A DNA stretch of 64,000 nt, from contig NZ_JAUTBL010000001.1 of the NCBI RefSeq assembly GCF_030819275.1, positions 1,084,501 to 1,148,500 of the forward strand, in the 5' to 3' direction. The first letter of the stretch is position 1. Every line of letters starts with the position of its first letter. The position numbers were made by a program, and so were the translations under genes. Source of the DNA: Agrobacterium larrymoorei (GTDB lineage Bacteria > Pseudomonadota > Alphaproteobacteria > Rhizobiales > Rhizobiaceae). Shown in pieces: positions 53,364-62,926 of the stretch. The notes below the pieces were generated by a model. That model did not search any database. It saw nothing but the letters and a program-made list of their open reading frames with translations, and was not told the DNA's origin.

Positions 53364-54455
53364 TTAGCGTGAGATCCGCGCAATATGCTGATCCCATGAA
53401 ACCCCACTCATCCTGCCCGCAAATTCCCCATCATAGGAGGACGCAATGACGCCGCGATCCGATGCGGCGACGCCTGCCGCTTCACGAAGTGTCGTCTGCG
53501 TCAGTACCGCGCCGTTCTTTTCGTTCAGTGTCACGAAGGCGTTGCCGTTGGGAGACGTTAGCCCGACCATGCCTGCCTCTCGGTTGACGGCAATGGCACC
53601 GACATAGTTGGCAAGTCGGGCGGTCGTTTCATCGGGAAGAGAAACGAAGCGTAGATCTTCGCCCTTGGAGAAATAGCCGGCGAGTGGCGGCACGTCATTG
53701 CGCGGGCCTTCATACTGGCAGGCAAACCAGATTCGACCGTCATTGCCGAGATCGACGTGGCGGGTGGAAAGCTGCTTCAACCGCTCCGGAAGTGCGTGTT
53801 TCTGTATAAGGCTGCCCGTCGCAGCGTCCAGAAGCACGAGGGAGGGCTCCATGCGGTCGATGTTGAGCTTGGTGCGGCCGAAATCCGGGTGGGTCTCGAT
53901 GCCGCCATTGGCAATCACGATCATGGTGCCATCGGCACTCACCGTCATGTCGTGAGTACCAATCCCATATGCGTCATATTCGCCAATGCGGCGAAAGCCG
54001 TCTCGCGCATCATAAAGGCCGATCACACCGCGATTGCCGTCGAAGTCGTTCTCGCTGGCATAGAGGATCGTGCCATCCGGTGAAAACTGGCCATGTCCGT
54101 AAAAGTGACGGCCTTCCGGGGTGTTGACGACGACCGGCGCGCTGCGACCGCCAGGATCGAAGGCGACGAAGAATGTGCCTGGCCTGCGGGCGAAAGCGAC
54201 CGTCATACCCGTCTCGGGGCTGAAAGCCATGCCGTGCGCTCGTGCCGGCAAGGCGACCCTGTCGATGATCTCGCCAGCCTCGCTCAACGTCGCGACACCA
54301 TAGGCGCCGTCACGAGCCCGGAAGGCGGAGGCGAAGACGGCATCCGTGCGCTCCAGCGCGAAGAGCGAACGCGGCGCGAGCGATGCCAGAAAGGGAATAC
54401 CTGCTGCCTTGATAAAGCTGCGCCTGTCGATCAGGAGACGCCGGTCCTTGTCCAC
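53364..54455 (-). CDS. DUF1513 beta-propeller-like periplasmic protein
   Basis: A 363-aa protein with a Tat-like N-terminus (DRRSFIKAAGIPFLASL). It has a propeller-like repeat pattern, including GHGQFSPDGTILYASENDFD, HDMTVSADGTMIVIANGGIETHPDFGR and WFACQYEGP, as in DUF1513. It starts 1 bp after the stop of the upstream imelysin gene, as the last member of a four-gene unit. The unit's make-up resembles iron-related periplasmic systems. No biochemical role is established for the domain. Confidence 0.83.
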   Translation of the reverse strand: MDKDRRLLIDRRSFIKAAGIPFLASLAPRSLFALERTDAVFASAFRARDGAYGVATLSEAGEIIDRVALPARAHGMAFSPETGMTVAFARRPGTFFVAFDPGGRSAPVVVNTPEGRHFYGHGQFSPDGTILYASENDFDGNRGVIGLYDARDGFRRIGEYDAYGIGTHDMTVSADGTMIVIANGGIETHPDFGRTKLNIDRMEPSLVLLDAATGSLIQKHALPERLKQLSTRHVDLGNDGRIWFACQYEGPRNDVPPLAGYFSKGEDLRFVSLPDETTARLANYVGAIAVNREAGMVGLTSPNGNAFVTLNEKNGAVLTQTTLREAAGVAASDRGVIASSYDGEFAGRMSGVSWDQHIARISR

Positions 54456-54456
54456 G

Positions 54457-55581
54457 TCAGTCTCCGTCCGAAAAGGAAAAGCCTGAGCTTAGACCAATGG
54501 CGCCGCCATATTGGTCGTTGATGCGGTAGATCAGGTCCTTGCCGTTCAACAGCAGGTAATCGACCTTGGCGCGGTCCTTGTCGTCAGCCAAGGCTTTCTC
54601 GACATCGGGATTGATAGTGCCGGAGACGCGGACCATGGATTTGGCGATGAAGTCGATGGAGCCGATGATCGAGCGTTGATCCGGCGGCAGGAGATCGCCC
54701 ATCTGCGCGGTGTGGAGCAGATCCTGAACGGCAGCGATATTGTCACCAATGCTTTTCCAGGTGAGGCCGGAGCGCCAGTAAATGGCGGTGCGTGGAAATT
54801 TCACATTGTCCGGTCCCTTATAGAAGGTCTCGATGCGCTGGTCGCGGATCGCCTCCGCGGCGTGGACGAGAATGCCCAGCATGGCCACCAGCGCCTCGCG
54901 CTCGTCGCGAAAAACGGGATCGTCCGGTCCCGGCTCCTTCCAGTTTTTCGCGGTGCCGTCCGGTGCAGTCCAGCTCGCCACCAGTTCGTTTCCGATATTG
55001 GCGAGATTGCCGGCGATTGCCGCGCCATAGCGGCAGCGGAAATCGTTCTTCTGCGATACCAGCGCATCAGCACCGGTGCCGTAGAGGACGAATTCCAGAG
55101 CGCCGAGCCCTTGTGCCGCGACACTCTTTGTCTTCAATCCTTCTGCCGTCGTGACGCTCTCGTCCTTGTCAGTGAGATAGCGCTGAACCTGTTTCAAGCC
55201 CAGCCCCTTCTTGTCCGGATAATAGAGAATGCGCTCGAAACGGTTCTGCTCGATCACCGGACCCACTCGAACGACTTCGATATGCGACCATGCATCGACC
55301 GTATCGGCAAAGCCCCGCTTGGCATCCTTCATCCTGTCGGCCGATGGGTCAGTGCACAGCGCCTTCATCGTGCCTTCCAGCAGGCTCGCCTTGTCGCGGA
55401 AGGTCTTATAGCCCGGGCGGATGAAGCCATCGACCGCCTTTTCCATCGTCGCGCGCACCTTGACTGGGTCGAGCGGTGGCGGCGGCATAAGCTCGACATC
55501 CTGGGCCTTAGCCGTACCGACGAAGAGAAGCATCGTCAGAGGTAGGGCTGCGATAAGTTTGCGCATCGAAATGTCCATCAA
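54457..55581 (-). CDS. Imelysin-family periplasmic protein (second copy)
   Basis: A 374-aa protein with a signal peptide (about residues 10-27, ending GTAKAQ) and an imelysin (M75-like) domain spanning most of it. The family GxHxxE motif is degenerate: the corresponding segment reads GLGALEFVLYG, with the His replaced by Gly. This distinguishes it from the first imelysin gene, whose motif is intact. It overlaps the di-heme oxidoreductase stop by 4 bp, so translation is coupled. Iron binding is plausible for the family but doubtful here. Confidence 0.87.
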   Translation of the reverse strand: MMDISMRKLIAALPLTMLLFVGTAKAQDVELMPPPPLDPVKVRATMEKAVDGFIRPGYKTFRDKASLLEGTMKALCTDPSADRMKDAKRGFADTVDAWSHIEVVRVGPVIEQNRFERILYYPDKKGLGLKQVQRYLTDKDESVTTAEGLKTKSVAAQGLGALEFVLYGTGADALVSQKNDFRCRYGAAIAGNLANIGNELVASWTAPDGTAKNWKEPGPDDPVFRDEREALVAMLGILVHAAEAIRDQRIETFYKGPDNVKFPRTAIYWRSGLTWKSIGDNIAAVQDLLHTAQMGDLLPPDQRSIIGSIDFIAKSMVRVSGTINPDVEKALADDKDRAKVDYLLLNGKDLIYRINDQYGGAIGLSSGFSFSDGD

Positions 55582-57098
55582 AGAGACTCCAGAAATGTCA
55601 GCAATGCCTGCCGGTCAGATTTTTGCAAGGCGGCAAAGGCGTCGCGCGCTTTTTGCCCCTCACCGCCGTGCCAGAGAATGGCTTCAGTCAGACTGCGCGC
55701 CCGCCCGTCATGCAGATAGAAATCGTTACCGTTGACGGCGCCCGTCAAGCCGATCCCCCAGAGCGGCGGCGTACGCCATTCATTGCCCGTCGCATCGCCG
55801 ACTGGCTGTCCATCCGCCAAACCATCGCCCATGTCATGCAAAAGAAAATCCGAGTAGGGCCAAATCAGCTGGAAGGAGTGAAGCGGATCGTCGGCGTTAC
55901 GTCTGGTCACGAATTTAGGTGTATGACAGGACGCGCAGCCGCTGTCGTAGAACATCTGCTTACCGCGCAGGACATTGGGGGCATCCACATTGCGTCGGGC
56001 CGGAACACTCAGGTTTTCGGTGTAGAAGGTCACGAGATCGAGAACCGGGGATGGCGCTTCGGTATCGCCCAGTCGTTTTTGCACGCCGGTCGGCATGGCG
56101 AGACAGTCCCTCTGCCGCTCGGTGCAATCCCCATAGGCATTCGGCGCGTCAGGTGTCGAGATGCCGAGATCGTGGGAGAAGGCCATGGCGGCCTGATCCC
56201 GCACCGTGGCATTCTGCGCCTTCCAGCCGAAACGACCGAGCGCCAGCGCGCCTGAGCGATGATCGCGAACCCAGGCGGGCTTGCCGGATATCCCATCGCG
56301 GTTTTTGTCCTCAGGATCGGCGTTGGCGAGAATGTCTTCCTGCGCGATCGCTTCGATCAGGCCGAGGCCAAGGGTGGGCTGTGCGATCCGGGGGGAGATG
56401 GAGGTTGCTGCTTCGAGGGGGCCATCAGCCAAGCCATCGACGCGATAGGTCGGTTTGCGCAGTGACACCACGTCACCGTCGCCAAGCGTCATCTCCCGCT
56501 CCTCATAGGCAACGGTCAATTTTCCTTCCGCCTGCAAGCCGGGCACCGCAAGGTTTTGCAGTTGCGCGCCATAGGTAACATCCGGGAAGTTCAGCACGCG
56601 ATGGTCCTGGACCAGCGTCTCTTCGGCGGGCGTGCGAGCAGGGCGAGCAAAGCGGGCGATCATCGACACTGCATCCTCTCCGTCTCGGGGCGGGCGTCCA
56701 CGCCCGTCATTGATATGACAGGTCTGACAGGAGCGGGCGTTATAGAGTGGCCCCAACCCATCGGAGGCCTGTGTCGAAGAGGGGGCCGACACCCACAGCT
56801 TCTGGAACAGCGCGTGACCGAGCTTGAAGTTCTGGCCCTGCTCCAGGTCGATGGTGGCGGATGGTTGGGAGAAGGACGTATTGCCCGGAGCGACCTTGGT
56901 TGTCGCTGCACCGGCAGACATGGCCTCGAATGGTTCGGCCTTGGAGAAGTCGGTGGTGGGCGCTGTGACCGCGCGAACGCGATTAAGATCGCTTTGGGAA
57001 ATGTCACGGCGAGCCGTATCGGCAGCCAGTGACGGAAGGCCGCATACGAGAACGGCGAGGATGGGCGTAAAGAGCCGATACAGATCAGTGCGCTTCAT
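55578..57098 (-). CDS. Di-heme oxidoreductase family protein (DHOR, DUF1111)
   Basis: A 506-aa secreted protein (signal about 1-25, ending LPSLAA). It has two CxxCH heme sites, CQTCHIN near residue 133 and CASCHTPK near 386, plus GLGLIEAIAQEDILANADPEDKNRDGISG, a family landmark. Related to MauG/cytochrome c peroxidase-type enzymes and expected in the periplasm. It lies between two imelysin genes and probably handles electron transfer for this unit; its substrate is unknown. Confidence 0.88.
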   Translation of the reverse strand: MKRTDLYRLFTPILAVLVCGLPSLAADTARRDISQSDLNRVRAVTAPTTDFSKAEPFEAMSAGAATTKVAPGNTSFSQPSATIDLEQGQNFKLGHALFQKLWVSAPSSTQASDGLGPLYNARSCQTCHINDGRGRPPRDGEDAVSMIARFARPARTPAEETLVQDHRVLNFPDVTYGAQLQNLAVPGLQAEGKLTVAYEEREMTLGDGDVVSLRKPTYRVDGLADGPLEAATSISPRIAQPTLGLGLIEAIAQEDILANADPEDKNRDGISGKPAWVRDHRSGALALGRFGWKAQNATVRDQAAMAFSHDLGISTPDAPNAYGDCTERQRDCLAMPTGVQKRLGDTEAPSPVLDLVTFYTENLSVPARRNVDAPNVLRGKQMFYDSGCASCHTPKFVTRRNADDPLHSFQLIWPYSDFLLHDMGDGLADGQPVGDATGNEWRTPPLWGIGLTGAVNGNDFYLHDGRARSLTEAILWHGGEGQKARDAFAALQKSDRQALLTFLESL

Positions 57099-57193
57099 GT
57101 CCTCGGCTCACGATGATCCGGCTGCGACAAAGTAAAAAGAGTTGATGAGGCCGCCTTGAAAGAAGGCCTCATCCGATTTTGGAATATGCAATC

Positions 57194-58471
57194 TTAGTTG
57201 AAGACAGCGTTCGGATTGTCGAGGCTTTGAGAGCCTTCTAGTTCGATCTTGCCGAGATCGAGAGCGGCAATGACGCGTTCGATCGTCTTGGTCTGGTCGA
57301 GAAGGCCGTCGATGGCGGTCTGAACCACGGCGTTGCCCTCCTTGTTGCCTTCGCCAATCATCTGGTCGTAGGCCTCAACGGTCTGGGCGCGCTTTTCCAT
57401 GGCGTGCATGGCATCGAGAGTCTTGTTGAGCTTCGCTTTCATCTCGTCGTCCAGCTTCTTGTCGCTGGCGGAAACGAGATCGGAAAGCGAAGGCCCGCTC
57501 ATCTTGGTACCGTCGGCGCGGGTGTATTCGCCGGTATAGGCCGAGGCGATGCCGATCGCGTCATTGAGGTGCGAGTTATAGGTGTTGTCGGAGAAGCAAT
57601 CATGCTCTTCTTCAGGATCGTGCAACAGCAGGCCGAGCTTCATGCGCTCGCCCGCAAGCTCGCCATAGGACAGCGAGCCCATGCCGGTGAGAATGGCGGT
57701 CAGGCCCTTTTTGGGATCGGCCTCGACATTCTTCGTCGCCTCGCCGTCCGGCGCCCAGTTCGCGGCCATTTCCTTCAGGTCTGAGACGAGCAGGGTGGAC
57801 GCGGCTTTCAGATAATCGGCGCGGCGGTCGCAATTACCGCCTGTGCAGTTCTTTGTATCGTAGTCGGTGTAGGGGCGGTTGCCTGCGCCCGGGCCGGTGC
57901 CGTTCAAATCCTGACCCCACAGCAGAAACTCGATGGCGTGATAACCCGTGGTAACATTGGCTTCCACCTCGCCCGCTTCCGCAAGGCTTCTGATCAGTTC
58001 TGGCGTGATCTTCGATGCGTCGACGACTTCGCCACCAACGGTCAGCTTTTTGTTGGCGATGATGTTGGCTGTGTATAGCTCGTTCTCATCGCTTTCCGTG
58101 CCATAAGAACTATCGACATAATCGATAAGGCCTTCGTCCAGTGGCCATGCATTGACCTTGCCTTCCCACTCATCAACGATCGGGTTGCCGAAACGGTAGA
58201 CTTCCGACTGCTGATAGGGAACGCGTGCCTTGATCCAGGCGTCGCGTGCAGCCTTGAGCGTTGCCTCGCTTGGCGTGGCGATCAATGCATCGATCGCCTT
58301 GTCCAGTGCTTCTGCCGTGGTCAACGAATCCTGATATTTCGCCTGTGCCAGTTCGGCATAGTGCTTGACCACGGCGGCGGGATCGGTCGCTGCTCTTGCG
58401 GGAGCCGCGGTGAAGGCTGACGATGCAGCGAGAAGCGCCATGCTGGCGCTCAGAACGGTTTTGCGAAACAT
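57194..58471 (-). CDS. Imelysin-family iron-regulated periplasmic protein
   Basis: A 425-aa protein with a signal peptide (about 1-27, ending APARAA). The intact imelysin GxHxxE motif appears as GYHAIEFLLWGQD, followed by a Cys pair in NCTGGNCDRR and EEHDCFSDNTYNSHLNDAIGI typical of the IrpA/ICMP-like branch. First gene of the four-gene operon. Its leader holds the inverted repeat TTCTA-GTT-TAGAA at 58548-58560, whose arms have the opposite orientation to an Irr box. Iron or metal acquisition is likely but unproven. Confidence 0.88.
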   Translation of the reverse strand: MFRKTVLSASMALLAASSAFTAAPARAATDPAAVVKHYAELAQAKYQDSLTTAEALDKAIDALIATPSEATLKAARDAWIKARVPYQQSEVYRFGNPIVDEWEGKVNAWPLDEGLIDYVDSSYGTESDENELYTANIIANKKLTVGGEVVDASKITPELIRSLAEAGEVEANVTTGYHAIEFLLWGQDLNGTGPGAGNRPYTDYDTKNCTGGNCDRRADYLKAASTLLVSDLKEMAANWAPDGEATKNVEADPKKGLTAILTGMGSLSYGELAGERMKLGLLLHDPEEEHDCFSDNTYNSHLNDAIGIASAYTGEYTRADGTKMSGPSLSDLVSASDKKLDDEMKAKLNKTLDAMHAMEKRAQTVEAYDQMIGEGNKEGNAVVQTAIDGLLDQTKTIERVIAALDLGKIELEGSQSLDNPNAVFN

Positions 58472-58547
58472 GCTCTCTCCTGTCCAGCACTGCGGTAACG
58501 AGGCTGTGAAGGCGAGTTCTGAACCAATCGTAAACTGGTGTCAAATA

Positions 58548-58560
58548 TTCTAGTTTAGAA
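58548..58560. promoter_or_regulatory. Inverted repeat upstream of the imelysin operon
   Basis: TTCTAGTTTAGAA forms 5-bp arms around GTT, 77 bp upstream of the first ATG. It is a candidate regulator site, but it does not match the Irr consensus (arms reversed), and no TGA-N9-TCA RirA box was found beside it. Confidence 0.4.
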
Positions 58561-58628
58561 GATTTCCAACAAACGGACTGCCGGCGACCGCATCGCCGTA
58601 CAGCAGCGTTTATATGAGAAAATGCTTT

Positions 58629-59918
58629 CTATGCCTTGCGGGTCATGGCGCAGAAAAAGAAGCCATCCGTGTCTGTCGTCGCTGGCGTCAGAGTTACCGT
58701 TTCACCATCTGCGGAGTGAGGCTTGGCCGCCGCCGGTCCGAAGGTTTTTGTCCACCGGTCGAGTGCTGAGACGATCGAGAATTCCGGGTTTTCGGCGCAG
58801 AAGCGACGAACCTGACGCTCGTTTTCTTCCGGTAGCACAGAGCATGTGACGTAGAGCAGTTCACCGCCCGGGCGCACGAAGGCCTTTGCCTGATCCAGTG
58901 CTTCGGCCTGCTGACCGACGCGCTCTTCAAGATTGCGTTGTATGAGGCGCCATTTTGTATCGGGCCGCCTGCGCCAGGTGCCGGTGCCCGTGCAAGGAGC
59001 GTCTACCAGAACACGGTCGAACTTTTCACGGAAGGCGTCCATTCCGGCTGGTCTATCATGCACCTGAACGTTTCGCGTGCCGGCCCGCTTCAGACGCTCG
59101 ATGATCGGTGCCAGACGTTTTCTGTCGGCGTCGAATGCATGAACCTGGCCCTTGTTGTTCATGGACGCGGCCATAGCCAGCGTCTTGCCGCCGCCGCCTG
59201 CGCAATAATCGAGGATCTGTTCGCCTTCAGTGGCTCCGGCGAGATCGGCGACGATCTGAGAACCCTCGTCCTGCACCTCGAACCAGCCTTTCTGGAAGGA
59301 AAGCTCGGCTGTGACGTTGGGCAAGCGCGACGGACCTTCGCCAGCTGGAATACGCACACCCTGACGAGCGATGCGGGTCGCGACCGCGCCGCTGTCCTCC
59401 AGCGCCTTGAGCACCTTGTCACGGTTTGCCTTCAGCGTGTTGGCGCGAAGATCGAGTGTCGGGCGTTCATTCAGCGCCTGTGCCTGGCGAAGCCAGTCGT
59501 CGGAAAAAGCCGCTTCGAGCGATGGCTGAACCCATTCCGGAATATCGCCCTGGATATGAGGAGGCGCGTCGGCGAGCGAGCGAGTGGTCAGCGCAGTCAG
59601 TGAGTTTTCGGACAGAGGCGGAGGGGCAAACTTGTCGCCTTCGAATTCCTGCGCCAATTGCTCCGGCGTTTTACCCCATTGGCGTAGCATCACAGCATAG
59701 CCAAGGGCGGTCGCGCTATCGTCATCCATCAACCATGCGTGGGACAGTTTCATGCGAAGGGCATCGTAGACGATGTTGCCGATAGCGGCCCTGTCGCCGG
59801 AACCAGCGAAACGATGCGCCAGTCCCCAGTCTTTCAGTGCGTCGGCGACGGGGCGTCTGCGCGCCTCGATATCTGCCAACACTTCGATTGCTCCGGCCAA
59901 ACGCCCGCCCAAACGCAT
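58629..59918 (-). CDS. rsmB: 16S rRNA m5C methyltransferase RsmB (Fmu/Sun family)
   Basis: A 429-aa RNA methyltransferase. The N-terminal NusB-like part (about 1-130) starts RLAGAIEVLADIEARRRPVADALKDWG. The SAM domain contains ILDYCAGGGGKTLAMAA, the DAPCTGTGTWRRRPDTKW motif IV and the catalytic Cys in YVTCSVLPEEN. It methylates a cytosine of 16S rRNA. The start has AGAT-rich upstream sequence; the N-terminus looks complete. Confidence 0.93.
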   Translation of the reverse strand: MRLGGRLAGAIEVLADIEARRRPVADALKDWGLAHRFAGSGDRAAIGNIVYDALRMKLSHAWLMDDDSATALGYAVMLRQWGKTPEQLAQEFEGDKFAPPPLSENSLTALTTRSLADAPPHIQGDIPEWVQPSLEAAFSDDWLRQAQALNERPTLDLRANTLKANRDKVLKALEDSGAVATRIARQGVRIPAGEGPSRLPNVTAELSFQKGWFEVQDEGSQIVADLAGATEGEQILDYCAGGGGKTLAMAASMNNKGQVHAFDADRKRLAPIIERLKRAGTRNVQVHDRPAGMDAFREKFDRVLVDAPCTGTGTWRRRPDTKWRLIQRNLEERVGQQAEALDQAKAFVRPGGELLYVTCSVLPEENERQVRRFCAENPEFSIVSALDRWTKTFGPAAAKPHSADGETVTLTPATTDTDGFFFCAMTRKA

Positions 59919-60079
59919 TGTCTACCTCATCTCCGTGAATGCCCGGTTGGTAGACGCGAATGGCGGCGAGGGCAAGGCTTAGGCTGGAATTCCCGAAAAA
60001 GCGCTTCGGAAATCAAAGCATGGTTCGCGTTTAAACGTCTAAAACGATTTCGCGAGAACGACATGCGGCAAAACAAGTC

Positions 60080-60448
60080 TTACTTGGCGGCGACGATCTC
60101 GTAGCAAACCTTGGCGGTGCCGGAGCTGACCATGCCGAGGTTCTTGGCTGCAGCCCTGGACAGGTCCAGAACACGACCCTTGATGAACGGGCCACGGTCG
60201 TTGATGCGAACGACAACGGCTTTGCCATTGCGGGCATTGGTCACCTTGACCTTGGTGCCGAACCGCAAGGAGCGATGCGCCGCAGTCAGATTGGAAGGAT
60301 TCATCCTCTCGCCGGAAGCAGTCTTGGAGGTGAGAGCATACCAAGATGCGCCGCCGCAACCATTTGCAGCATTGGCTTGAAGAGGAGCGATAAAACAGCA
60401 GGCGGCGATAGTTGCTGCCGCAATAGTCATGCGTCGGATAGTCGTCAA
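60080..60448 (-). CDS. rlpA: Septal ring lytic transglycosylase RlpA-family protein
   Basis: About 122 aa with a signal peptide ending LQANA and a DPBB/RlpA domain: [55 protein letters not shown] contains the Asp of RINDRGPF and the His of AAHRSL. It lacks the SPOR domain of E. coli RlpA, as is usual for short alphaproteobacterial members. The TTG at 60448 gives an n-region TTIRR before the hydrophobic core; an ATG at 60430 is the alternative. Cuts denuded peptidoglycan in known homologues. Confidence 0.85.
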   Translation of the reverse strand: MTTIRRMTIAAATIAACCFIAPLQANAANGCGGASWYALTSKTASGERMNPSNLTAAHRSLRFGTKVKVTNARNGKAVVVRINDRGPFIKGRVLDLSRAAAKNLGMVSSGTAKVCYEIVAAK

Positions 60449-60816
60449 ACTGTGCTTCCCTGATACTCGGCCCCGCGCCGAATGAATTGCGGAGAGTTTA
60501 GGGCCGCGGAAAAATGGCAAAAACTTGCCTTGATCCAATCACGAACTGTTACAGACTGTAACATTCGTGATCGAAAATGGGAGACTTGATTTTAGATAGC
60601 CGTCTATGGTTTTGGAAAAATTTGTTTAGAATCAAACTGCAAGCATAGAGGGGTTGCCGCAGGCGTATTACACTCTCGAGTTCACAAAAGCCGGGTGAAA
60701 TAATTTTCTAAAAGCTGAAAAATTCTCCTAAATTTGCACATTAATAAAACGTTAAAGACAAATTTGACGATGATAAACATCCTCAAAAGGCCGTTTGCAT
60801 GGATTTTTCACCCTTC

Positions 60817-61707
60817 TTAGATGAACGTCCATTCATCTTTCCACGCCCCGCTCTCCCATAATTGGCGCAGCGATGCGCGGTAATCTGGATAGCGAAACGA
60901 AAAGCCCATGTGGCGGAGCTTGCCGTTCGAGACCCGTTTGTTCTCGCCATAGAAGGACCGGGCCATGGGGCTCAGTTCGGCAGTCTCGAAGGATTGTTCT
61001 GGGGGAGGTTCGATCTTCATCAGCTCTGCGGCGAATGTCAGCACATCCTGTGGCGGCGCCGGTTCGTCGTCGGTCACGTTGAAGATGCCGCTGGCGTTGC
61101 GTGAAACGAGAAAGGCGCTGGCGGCCCCTATGTCCTCGACACGGATGCGATTGAACACCTGATCCTGCTTGATAAGGCGCCGGGCGGTTCCCTTCTCGAG
61201 GTTCATGAAGCCATTGCGCCCCGGTCCATATATGCCCGAGAGACGCAGAATAGAGAGAGGCACGGAAGCGTCATCCGCCGCTTTTGTCCACGCCTGTTCG
61301 GCCTCTACTCGCTCCAGCGAGCGCGCGGAGACAGGTTTGCAAGGCGTTTCCTCATCCACCCAGGCACCGTCGTGATTGCCGTAAACGCCAACCGTGGAAA
61401 GATAGGCGACCCACTCCAGTTGCGGCATAAGCGACTTCAGATCCCCGCCGCACAGGCGCATCAGGGGATCACCCGTCCTGCCGGGAGCAATCGATTGGAC
61501 AAGATGCGTGACTGTGGAGAGTTCGCTCCGTATAGCGCTGTCAAGCGTCTCGCCGTCGAAGATAAAGGGGGTGATGCCGAGGCTGCGTAGCTTATCGGCC
61601 TGTTCGGCGCCTCGCGTCGTACCGCACACCCGCTCCATGCTGCCCTGAAGACTTTTGGCGATCGCTCTGCCGGAATATCCAGCACCGAAAATCATCAGCT
61701 GCGACAT
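60817..61707 (-). CDS. YeeZ-like NAD-dependent epimerase/dehydratase
   Basis: A 296-aa extended SDR protein: the Rossmann motif GAGYSGRAIAKSL at 8-20, STVGVYGNHDGAWVDEET with the Thr-Tyr region, and LSGIYGPGRNGFMNL. Close to the YeeZ group of unknown function. It begins directly at the queG stop (adjacent bases 61707/61708), so they are co-translated. No substrate known. Confidence 0.87.
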   Translation of the reverse strand: MSQLMIFGAGYSGRAIAKSLQGSMERVCGTTRGAEQADKLRSLGITPFIFDGETLDSAIRSELSTVTHLVQSIAPGRTGDPLMRLCGGDLKSLMPQLEWVAYLSTVGVYGNHDGAWVDEETPCKPVSARSLERVEAEQAWTKAADDASVPLSILRLSGIYGPGRNGFMNLEKGTARRLIKQDQVFNRIRVEDIGAASAFLVSRNASGIFNVTDDEPAPPQDVLTFAAELMKIEPPPEQSFETAELSPMARSFYGENKRVSNGKLRHMGFSFRYPDYRASLRQLWESGAWKDEWTFI

Positions 61708-62844
61708 CTATACTCCTGCGATACGCCATTCTTCCTGCACGTCCGAATCGTCTTCGGCCGTGTGCGCCGCAGCGTAAGCATGGAAGCTTTGCCTGTCCAT
61801 CAACTGCGACAGCGCCCAAACAGCCATGCCGCGCACGTCCGGTGACGCATCCGCTGTGAGTTGTTTGCACTGTTCGATAAAGCGACGATCCTTCGAATTG
61901 CCGGCTGCGATCAGAACGTTGCGGACGAAGCGGTTACGGCCAATCCGCTTGACCGGCGATCCGCTGAAGAAGGTTCGGAAGGCCGCGTCATCGAGCCCAA
62001 GAAGAAAATCAATCTGGGGCTCCTTGAGATCCTCGCGGGCCTGCAACTTCATCTCCGAAGCGCTTGCCGCAAACTTGTTCCAGGGACAGGCCGCAAGGCA
62101 ATCATCGCAGCCGTAGATGCGGTTGCCGATCATCGGCCTGAATTCGTGCGGTATCGGCCCTTTATGCTCAATCGTCAGATAGGAGATGCAGCGCCGCGCA
62201 TCGAGCTTGTAAGGCGCCGGAAAGGCATTGGTCGGGCAGGCATCGAGACAGGCGCGACAGGAGCCGCAGTGATCACGCTCAGGCTCGTCAAGACAGAGTT
62301 CGGCGGTGGTGAACATGCTGCCGAGAAAGAGCCATGAGCCGAAGGAGCGGCTGACGAGATTGGTGTGCTTGCCCTGCCAGCCAAGACCGGCAGCTGCAGC
62401 CAGTGGCTTTTCCATGACCGGCGCGGTATCGACGAAGACCTTGACGTCCTCGCCCGCACGGGCCGCGAAGCGCGTTGCGATCTCCTTCAGCCGTCCTTTG
62501 ATCACATCATGATAGTCGCGGTTGCGGGCGTAGACAGAGATCGCGGCCTTGTCCGGCTTTTCGAGGATTGTGCGCGGGTCTTCCTCCGGTCCATAATTCA
62601 GGCCGAACATGACGATGGAGCGGACATCGCCCCACAGGGTCTTGGGAGAAGCTCGCCGCTCCGCCGTTTCCGCCATCCACCCCATGGTGCCGTGGTAGCC
62701 GTTTTCCAAAAACTGCTGCAAGCGTTCAGGAGCCAGCGGAATGGCCTCCGGCGAGGTGATGCGACAGAGGTCGAAGCCAAGCGTCGTTGCTTCCGCGCGA
62801 ACGAAATCCGTCAGCTTGCGGGCACGCAGCTCCTGCTTCTGCAA
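61708..62844 (-). CDS. queG: Epoxyqueuosine reductase QueG
   Basis: Reduces epoxyqueuosine to queuosine in tRNA using cobalamin and two [4Fe-4S] clusters. A 378-aa product: an N-terminal cobalamin-binding region with GYHGTMGWMAETAERRASPKTLWGDVRSIVMFGLNY, then the ferredoxin-type clusters CGSCRACLDACPTNAF and CDDCLAACPWN with the additional Cys in DARRCISY, and a C-terminal HEAT-like part. The start is a TTG at 62842-62844 with only a distant GGAG; it could lie a few codons upstream. Confidence 0.92.
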   Translation of the reverse strand: MQKQELRARKLTDFVRAEATTLGFDLCRITSPEAIPLAPERLQQFLENGYHGTMGWMAETAERRASPKTLWGDVRSIVMFGLNYGPEEDPRTILEKPDKAAISVYARNRDYHDVIKGRLKEIATRFAARAGEDVKVFVDTAPVMEKPLAAAAGLGWQGKHTNLVSRSFGSWLFLGSMFTTAELCLDEPERDHCGSCRACLDACPTNAFPAPYKLDARRCISYLTIEHKGPIPHEFRPMIGNRIYGCDDCLAACPWNKFAASASEMKLQAREDLKEPQIDFLLGLDDAAFRTFFSGSPVKRIGRNRFVRNVLIAAGNSKDRRFIEQCKQLTADASPDVRGMAVWALSQLMDRQSFHAYAAAHTAEDDSDVQEEWRIAGV

Positions 62845-62926
62845 GACCGTGTCGATTGCTTCTCTCCTGGAACGCCTGCCAGCACTGCGCCGACTGAGAC
62901 GTTATATATAATGCCTCGCGACAGGA

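Noticed and set aside
58548..58560. TTCTAGTTTAGAA as an Irr box
   Set aside because: The ICE consensus is TTTAGAA-N3-TTCTAAA; here the arms are in the opposite orientation. Listed only as an unassigned inverted repeat.
60020..60067. Possible third repeat between rsmB and rlpA
   Set aside because: It has short GCATG/CATGC ends and weak internal pairing, but does not align with either RIME copy.
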